NCBI GenBank assembly: GCA_964586775.1
Contig: CAZPJD010000293.1
Location: forward strand, 1-10,528
Reading direction: 5' to 3'
Length of the DNA stretch: 10,528 nucleotides
Source: JADLEX01 sp964586775
GTDB lineage: Bacteria > Lernaellota > Lernaellaia > JACKCT01
Under the pieces are notes generated by a model, which saw only the letters and a list, made by a program, of their open reading frames with translations, was not told where the DNA came from and searched no databases. The stretch's first letter is position 1, and every line of letters starts with the position of its first letter. Made by a program: the position numbers and the translations under genes. This document shows positions 4,765 to 10,528 of the stretch, piece by piece.

Positions 4765-7134
4765 ATGTCGCCTTCTGTCGAAGTCTTCGAGGAACTGAAA
4801 TCCGAGCAGATGGAGCGGCTCGAGGCCGAGAACCTGCGGCTGCGCGAGGTCGTCCGCGATCTGCAAAAGGAAAAGGAACGCCTGTCACACCTCGACGACC
4901 TCGGGTACGACGGCATCCTGATCGTCCAGGACTTCCGCATCCAGTCCGCCAACCGCCGCCTGCAGGAGATCATGGGGTACAACGCCGAGGAAATGCTCGG
5001 CATGCACTTCACGGATTTCATCGTCGAGGAAGACATCCCCCTGCTCGTCAACGCCTATGGGCGACACATCGGCGGCGAGCGCGACCTGGGCGTTCTGGAG
5101 TTTCGGATCCGGCACAAGTCCGGCGAGGTGCTGACGCTCAACATCAACTCGAGCGTCATCGAATACGGCGGCAAGCCGGCCGAGTTCATCGTCGTTCGCG
5201 ACCGGACGGCTCACCGCAAGGCCGAGCAGGTTCTGCAAAGCGTCGACACGACCCTGAACGACCTGATCCAGTTCAGCCCCGGTCCCGTGGCCATCTTCAA
5301 CCCCGAGGGCGAGTTCCTGAGGGGAAACGACGCCTTCTTGAAGATTTCGCCCGGGCTCGGAGAGGGCGGCGTCCATCTGTTCGACGACGCGCTCCTTGAA
5401 GGCGCGAGCCCGCCGCTACGTCTCGATCCGCTCCGCAATGGAAATACCGTCAGCCTCTCCGAATGCTGGATCAAACGAACCGACGACGACGGGCGAATGC
5501 GGCGCATGTGCTTCGGCATCCACGCCTTCGCCGTCTCCACCAACGGCCACGTCGGGCACTACGTCGTCATCGCCGACGACCAGACCACTGCGCGCCAGAC
5601 CGAACAGCAGCGGAAGCTGATGCACGCCGCGCTCGACGCCGCGGTCAATGCGGTGGTCATCGCCGACGCCGACGGGGTGATCGAGTGGGCGAACCCCGCG
5701 ATGGGGCGGCTTTTCGCCCAGACCGCCTCGACGTTGCCCGGCGTTTCGCTTCGCGACCTGCTCACAGGCGAACGGCTCGGCGACAAGTTTGACGGCATCT
5801 GGGCCAAGGTCCACGAAGGCGGCACGTATCGCGGCGAGGTGCTCTATCGGCGAGGTCTGGTCCACATCGGCGTCGCGCTCGCCTCCTTCGCGCCGGTCCG
5901 CGCCACGCACGGCGACATCTCGCACGTGATCGCGATTTTGCAGGACATCACGGACCAGAAGCGGGTGGAGGAGTCACTGCGCGAGATCGAGGATCGCCTA
6001 CGCCAATCGCGCCGGCTGGAGTCACTGGGGTTGCTGGCGGGCGGCGTCGCGCACGACTTCAACAGCGTCCTGATGGCGATTCTCAGTTACGCGGATTTCC
6101 TGCTGCGCGACGGCGCCCTGATCCCCGCCGCCCGGGAGGATGTCGAAGGTATCAAGCGGTCGGCGAAGCGGGGATCGACGCTCACGAATCAGCTCCTGGC
6201 ATTCGGGCGCAGCCACGCCGCCCGCATGTCGCGGCTGAATCTCAACGCGGTCGTGACCGAGATGCGCAAGATGCTGGAGCGCCTCATCGGAGAGCACATC
6301 GTTCTCGACACGCACCTGGATCCGAACATCGATACGATCCTCGCCGACCGCACGCAGCTCGATCAGGTGATTCTGAACCTCGCGATCAATGCCCGCGACG
6401 CCATGCCGCGAGGCGGACGGCTGACGATTCGCACTGCGCGCTTCGAGGCGCAGGACGTCCCGCACGGCCCGTTCACCGAAGGTCGGTACGTGCGCCTGAC
6501 GGTGAGCGACGACGGCGTCGGTATGGACGAGGAGACGCGCGCGCGGATCTTTGAACCGTTTTTCACGACCAAGGCGAAGAAGGACGGAACCGGCCTCGGC
6601 CTCGCCACGGTCTACGGCATCGTGCGTCACCACAGCGCCGAGATCTTCGTCGAGAGTGAGCCGTTGCGCGGGGCTTCGTTTCACATCTACTTTCCCGCGG
6701 CCGACGAATCCCCCGATCTGGAAAAGACGCCGACCGCCACGGACTTCGTGCGCGGCAACGAGACGGTTCTTTTGGTCGAGGACGCCCGCGAAGTCCTGCA
6801 ACTCATTCAGCGGATGCTGGAGCGCGGCGGTTACAATGTGCTTTCCGCGTCGCAGGTCTCGGAAGCCATCGCCATCGGCACGTCGTATCCCGGCACCATC
6901 CACCTCGCCATCATGGACGTGGTGTTGCCGCTCATGTCCGGCGTTGAACTCGTCAAGACACTTCGACCGCAGAGACCCGACATGCGTGTGCTTTATGTGT
7001 CGGGAAACGACCACGCCTGGGTGAACCGGTTCGTTGGCGAAGAAATCCCCGAGTCGCGCTTCCTTCACAAGCCCTTCGAGCCGTCGCAACTGCTTCGCCG
7101 CGCCCGTCAGGTCATGGAGGAGGGGGAAGAGTAG
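4765..7134 (+). CDS. Hybrid sensor histidine kinase (three PAS, HisKA, HATPase, receiver)
   Basis: A 789-residue cytoplasmic kinase with no membrane segments. An N-terminal coiled coil (about 8-42, heptad-like Leu/Glu/Arg) leads into PAS 1 (about 44-152, ANRRLQEIMGYNAEEMLGMH), a more divergent PAS 2 (about 165-275) and PAS 3 (about 286-400, ending ILQDITDQKRVEESL). The kinase core is complete: H-box LAGGVAHDFNSVLMAIL with phospho-acceptor His430, N-box LNLAINARDAMP (N542), G1 SDDGVGMDEETRARIFEPFF, G2 GTGLGLATVYGIV. The receiver (about 666-785) has E672/D673, phospho-acceptor D718 (AIMDVVLPLMSG), S746 and K769 (HKPF). There is no output domain, so phosphate must pass to a separate phosphotransfer protein or regulator. 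GGCGGTGA, close to the ideal ribosome-binding site, ends 4 nt before the ATG. It is divergent from the transpeptidase-kinase operon and may be the phosphate donor for that histidine-less relative. The PAS ligands cannot be read from the sequence. Confidence 0.95.
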   Translation: MSPSVEVFEELKSEQMERLEAENLRLREVVRDLQKEKERLSHLDDLGYDGILIVQDFRIQSANRRLQEIMGYNAEEMLGMHFTDFIVEEDIPLLVNAYGRHIGGERDLGVLEFRIRHKSGEVLTLNINSSVIEYGGKPAEFIVVRDRTAHRKAEQVLQSVDTTLNDLIQFSPGPVAIFNPEGEFLRGNDAFLKISPGLGEGGVHLFDDALLEGASPPLRLDPLRNGNTVSLSECWIKRTDDDGRMRRMCFGIHAFAVSTNGHVGHYVVIADDQTTARQTEQQRKLMHAALDAAVNAVVIADADGVIEWANPAMGRLFAQTASTLPGVSLRDLLTGERLGDKFDGIWAKVHEGGTYRGEVLYRRGLVHIGVALASFAPVRATHGDISHVIAILQDITDQKRVEESLREIEDRLRQSRRLESLGLLAGGVAHDFNSVLMAILSYADFLLRDGALIPAAREDVEGIKRSAKRGSTLTNQLLAFGRSHAARMSRLNLNAVVTEMRKMLERLIGEHIVLDTHLDPNIDTILADRTQLDQVILNLAINARDAMPRGGRLTIRTARFEAQDVPHGPFTEGRYVRLTVSDDGVGMDEETRARIFEPFFTTKAKKDGTGLGLATVYGIVRHHSAEIFVESEPLRGASFHIYFPAADESPDLEKTPTATDFVRGNETVLLVEDAREVLQLIQRMLERGGYNVLSASQVSEAIAIGTSYPGTIHLAIMDVVLPLMSGVELVKTLRPQRPDMRVLYVSGNDHAWVNRFVGEEIPESRFLHKPFEPSQLLRRARQVMEEGEE

Positions 7135-7153
7135 GTTCGGCGTCCTCGAACCT
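7133..7153. terminator. Hairpin between two convergent genes
   Basis: AGGTTCG (7133-7139) and CGAACCT (7147-7153) form a perfect 7-bp stem around the loop GCGTCCT. The stem takes in the last two bases of the kinase stop codon and sits in the 55-nt gap between convergent genes, where a two-way terminator is expected. No T-run follows on either strand, so it may be rho-independent only weakly, or act as an RNA 3'-end stabiliser. Confidence 0.38.
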
Positions 7154-7189
7154 GCCCCGTTCCAGCGTCGCTGTCCGGATGGGTGTGCG

Positions 7190-8692
7190 TCAGGGAGCCG
7201 ACCGGGCGGGCTCCACGACGCAGAAGTCCGGGTCCCGACTCAACGCCGCAAAGACGTTTTGCGCCATCACGGCGTGCCCTTTGCCCGTGCAGTGATCGTC
7301 GTCGAAGAGGTAATCGCCTTTCGGCGTGAGTCCATCGAATGCGGACAAGTGGTCCACAAACTCGAGTCCATGGCGCTCGGCGACGGATCGGAGCAATCCG
7401 TTCGCGAGCGGATAGTCCATCGGATAATTCGCGACCACGAGTTGAATGCCGCGCTCGCGACAGATCTCGACGATCCGCTCCAGATCGTCCTCGATCCAGC
7501 GAGCCACCTTGCGCTCCCACTCGCCGCCATCCCGAAAGATGTCCAGATAGTCGTGGTAGAATTTCAGTTCCCGCACATCCGGATGGTCCGCTCCGATCCG
7601 TTCCAGTTCCCGGAGAATGTCCTCGGCTCGATACTCGCTTTGCAGCCCGAACGCCTTGGCGAGCAGATAATAGTGGAAGTAGTCGTACGGGTCCGATCGG
7701 ACCGCGTCGAGACAGAAGTTGACGGCGAGGTCGGTCCGACGAAACCGCGTCGTCATCAGCTTCTCGCATAGGTCAAGTTGATAAAACGAACGACAGTTCC
7801 TGCTGTAATCGGATTCCGGAAACGCCGTCTCGGACCGATCGAGCCACGTCGCGGCATCCTCGAAGGCGTCGAGTTCGCCGGAGATCTCGATCATCGAGCA
7901 CATCACGGCTTCGGCCTCGCGGCCTTGGGGCGCGCGCGCCAAGGCTTCCAGACCCAGGTCGATGGCCGCGTTCGACCGATGAGCGAGATGCTCGCGCCAG
8001 ATCCGTTCCACCGTGGGATTCGGAGAGCTGCCATCGATGCTGCCGACACGCAGTTCGTCCATCTGCCGTTCCCACGCACGCGAGCGCGTATAGAGCGGCA
8101 TGACGGTGGAGACGAGTCGATGCCCTGCCCCGTTGATCCACAGTGTGCGGAGCATCTTCACGGTGCGCAAATGAACAAACCAATGTTTCGAGGCCGAGAT
8201 GGCGTCGGGTTCAGCCCAATACTGGTAATCCCAAGGGCTGTACAGATTCGCCGACCCGGTCAGTAAGAGAACGATGTCGGGCCGATGCTTGTCCAGCATC
8301 GCGGGAAGGTTGCGCCGGATGGCGAGGGTATTGGACTCGCAGGCACCGCCGTTGATCACGCGGTACGAACGCCCGGCGCACTGCTCCGACAGCAACAGGA
8401 AGAGGTGAGACGGATACGACTCGTCGCCGGGTGCGCGCCCACCCCACGTGAAGGAATCGCCGACGGCGAGAATCGTCACGGGGTCGGAGGCGTCCGCGGA
8501 TGCCTCGTTCGCGTGGATCGCGGTGGGAGAGGTGAAGACGATCCGGTTGATGACCACGTTCGCGGCGCGAAGAACCAACTCCACGCAGATAGCCAACAGA
8601 ACCAAGGTCGTCAGGCTGATGAGCAGCTTGTACCGAAGCCCGACGTTTCGCGCCCGGTGACGCATCTCCTCGGCAGTCCGGCTGGTCGGCAT
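7190..8692 (-). CDS. Membrane-anchored SGNH/GDSL-hydrolase-like protein with TPR-like insert
   Basis: About 500 residues. An N-terminal transmembrane helix (about 23-41, LLISLTTLVLLAICVELVLR) is followed by an outward-facing SGNH fold. Block I is AVGDSFTWGG with nucleophile Ser80 (codon 8455-8453); block II is VINGGACESNT (oxyanion Gly115/116); block III reads LLLTGSANLY with Asn149 rather than the plain GxND form; block V is LFDDDHCTGKGH with Asp464 and His467. Residues about 235-370 between blocks III and V are helical and TPR-like (AAIDLGLEALARAPQG; LAVNFCLDAVRSDPYDYFHY), splitting the catalytic domain. SGNH enzymes of this anchored type usually remove or transfer acyl groups on polysaccharides or other envelope components; the substrate is unknown. 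It is last in an operon with an aminotransferase and a radical SAM protein. I chose the ATG at 8692; a GTG at 8737 would close the gap to the upstream gene to 18 nt, and an ATG at 8665 starts just before the helix. None has a well-spaced ribosome-binding site. Confidence 0.82.
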   Translation of the reverse strand: MPTSRTAEEMRHRARNVGLRYKLLISLTTLVLLAICVELVLRAANVVINRIVFTSPTAIHANEASADASDPVTILAVGDSFTWGGRAPGDESYPSHLFLLLSEQCAGRSYRVINGGACESNTLAIRRNLPAMLDKHRPDIVLLLTGSANLYSPWDYQYWAEPDAISASKHWFVHLRTVKMLRTLWINGAGHRLVSTVMPLYTRSRAWERQMDELRVGSIDGSSPNPTVERIWREHLAHRSNAAIDLGLEALARAPQGREAEAVMCSMIEISGELDAFEDAATWLDRSETAFPESDYSRNCRSFYQLDLCEKLMTTRFRRTDLAVNFCLDAVRSDPYDYFHYYLLAKAFGLQSEYRAEDILRELERIGADHPDVRELKFYHDYLDIFRDGGEWERKVARWIEDDLERIVEICRERGIQLVVANYPMDYPLANGLLRSVAERHGLEFVDHLSAFDGLTPKGDYLFDDDHCTGKGHAVMAQNVFAALSRDPDFCVVEPARSAP

Positions 8693-8704
8693 CGCCGAAG
8701 AATA

Positions 8705-8723
8705 GGGGCGAAATTTCCGCCCC
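8705..8723. other. Inverted repeat in the aminotransferase-SGNH gap
   Basis: GGGGCG (8705-8710) and CGCCCC (8718-8723) are perfect inverted copies around AAATTTC. The hairpin lies in the 63-nt gap just ahead of the ATG at 8692 and would stand in the leader of the SGNH gene. No T-run follows, so it is more likely an RNA-processing or translation-tuning element than a terminator. If the gene starts at the GTG at 8737, it is merely coding sequence. Confidence 0.3.
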
Positions 8724-8755
8724 GCAACAGGTCGCACGCGCCGATGGGCGTCGCC

Positions 8756-10178
<1,423 letters not shown>

Positions 10179-10189
<11 letters not shown>

Positions 10190-10528
10190 GGATGTCCTCA
10201 TTGTGATTGTTGCGCACGCTGCACCCGGAGCACATCGGGATCGCGTCGATATCGGCGCGGATTTTCCGGCGCAGCTCGCGAATCGTCTCTCCGTTCCATG
10301 CGTCCCGAAGACTCCCGCTTCCATTCGTTCCGACTCGGCCCATCGGCCATTCCTGCCGCAGATCGCTCACACATGGAAGCACCAGGCCGGAGTAACGGAC
10401 CAACGCCTCCTCCCACGGCAGGCGGCACGCTCGATCGCGCAGAACATCCGACATGTCGAGCCGTTGGTCGGGCTTCGTGGGCAGAATGGATGCGCCGATG
10501 TTTCGGCGGCCGTCCCGCAGCTCGTCGA
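10179..10528 (-). CDS. Radical SAM protein, C-terminal SPASM domain (partial)
   Basis: The last 115 or so residues of a radical SAM enzyme; the catalytic barrel with its CxxxCxxC motif lies beyond the right edge. The visible part fits the SPASM template: CRLPWEEALVRYSGLVLPCVSD (cysteines before PW and at the PC), then GRVGTNGSGSLRDAWNGET, where the family has 'lGNv...sLxeiWNGe', IRELRRKIRADID, and MCSGCSVRNNH (CxxC). SPASM cysteines bind auxiliary iron-sulfur clusters, and such enzymes modify peptides, sugars or small metabolites by radical chemistry. The stop TGA (10181-10179) lies 8 nt inside the aminotransferase gene, so the two are translationally coupled. The role cannot be narrowed: peptide maturases, aminoglycoside-type dehydrogenases and cell-surface pathway enzymes all share this domain. 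I am confident of the SPASM call; that the missing part is a radical SAM barrel follows from family knowledge. Confidence 0.83.

Noticed and set aside
4481..4888. N-terminal extension of the transpeptidase up to position 4888
   Set aside because: It would cross the divergent promoter region and the start of the other kinase, and would bury the signal peptide more than 130 residues inside the protein.
3072..5051. 659-codon minus-strand open frame overlapping the transpeptidase and the plus-strand kinase
   Set aside because: It runs through the divergent promoter region and two real genes in other frames, with no domain of its own.
6022..7089. 355-codon minus-strand open frame under the plus-strand kinase
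   Set aside because: Mirror of the kinase and receiver coding sequence; no motif supports it.
10190..10324. Extension of the aminotransferase to an upstream ATG at 10324
   Set aside because: The added 45 residues are the SPASM region of the radical SAM gene read in another frame; the ATG at 10189 has a good ribosome-binding site and matches the family's length.

Overview
This is a GC-rich (roughly 60-65% by eye), densely coding bacterial segment. The gene types are soluble multi-PAS hybrid histidine kinases of the 'GG(V/I)AHDFN' class, a large L,D-transpeptidase, a TlpA-type thioredoxin, and a radical SAM/SPASM - aminotransferase - SGNH operon. Together they suggest a Gram-negative environmental bacterium, most like the former Deltaproteobacteria and relatives. 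That placement is an impression from gene style, not a computed result.

Layout. (1) Positions 1-381, minus strand: start of a secreted TlpA/thioredoxin-like protein, cut by the left edge, with a possible promoter at about 427-455. (2) Positions 382-811: non-coding. Its right half (648-806) is a cluster of direct repeats, including two perfect 39-nt copies. (3) Positions 812 to about 1178, plus strand: a decayed IS200-like/REP-associated tyrosine transposase (RAYT), recognisable in pieces across two frames. (4) Positions 1186-4480, minus strand: a two-gene operon of a YcbB-like L,D-transpeptidase followed by a PAS-PAS-kinase-receiver protein whose phospho-accepting histidine is a glycine. A short hairpin with a T-run follows it. 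(5) Positions 4481-4764: a divergent control region with promoter candidates in both directions, a dyad over one -10 box, short repeated motifs, and a 27-nt tandem duplication across the transpeptidase start. (6) Positions 4765-7134, plus strand: a 789-residue hybrid histidine kinase with three PAS-like domains and all catalytic residues intact. (7) Positions 7135-7189: a convergent gap with a 7-bp stem hairpin. (8) Positions 7190-10528, minus strand: an operon transcribed right to left. It holds a radical SAM/SPASM protein (C-terminal part only), a class III PLP aminotransferase overlapping it by 11 nt, and a membrane-anchored SGNH-hydrolase-like protein with a TPR-like insert.

How the parts may work together (inference). 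The two hybrid kinases flank a peptidoglycan cross-linking enzyme. One kinase is complete. The other lacks its histidine but keeps the ATP-binding boxes and an intact receiver, so they may form a branched phosphorelay or a kinase/pseudokinase pair tied to envelope state. No DNA-binding response regulator lies in the window. The right-hand operon looks like part of a biosynthetic or surface-modification cluster that continues beyond the right edge; its substrate cannot be read from the sequence. The most unusual items are the histidine-less hybrid kinase, the repeat cluster with its dead RAYT, the duplicated translation start of the transpeptidase, and the rSAM-aminotransferase-SGNH operon.
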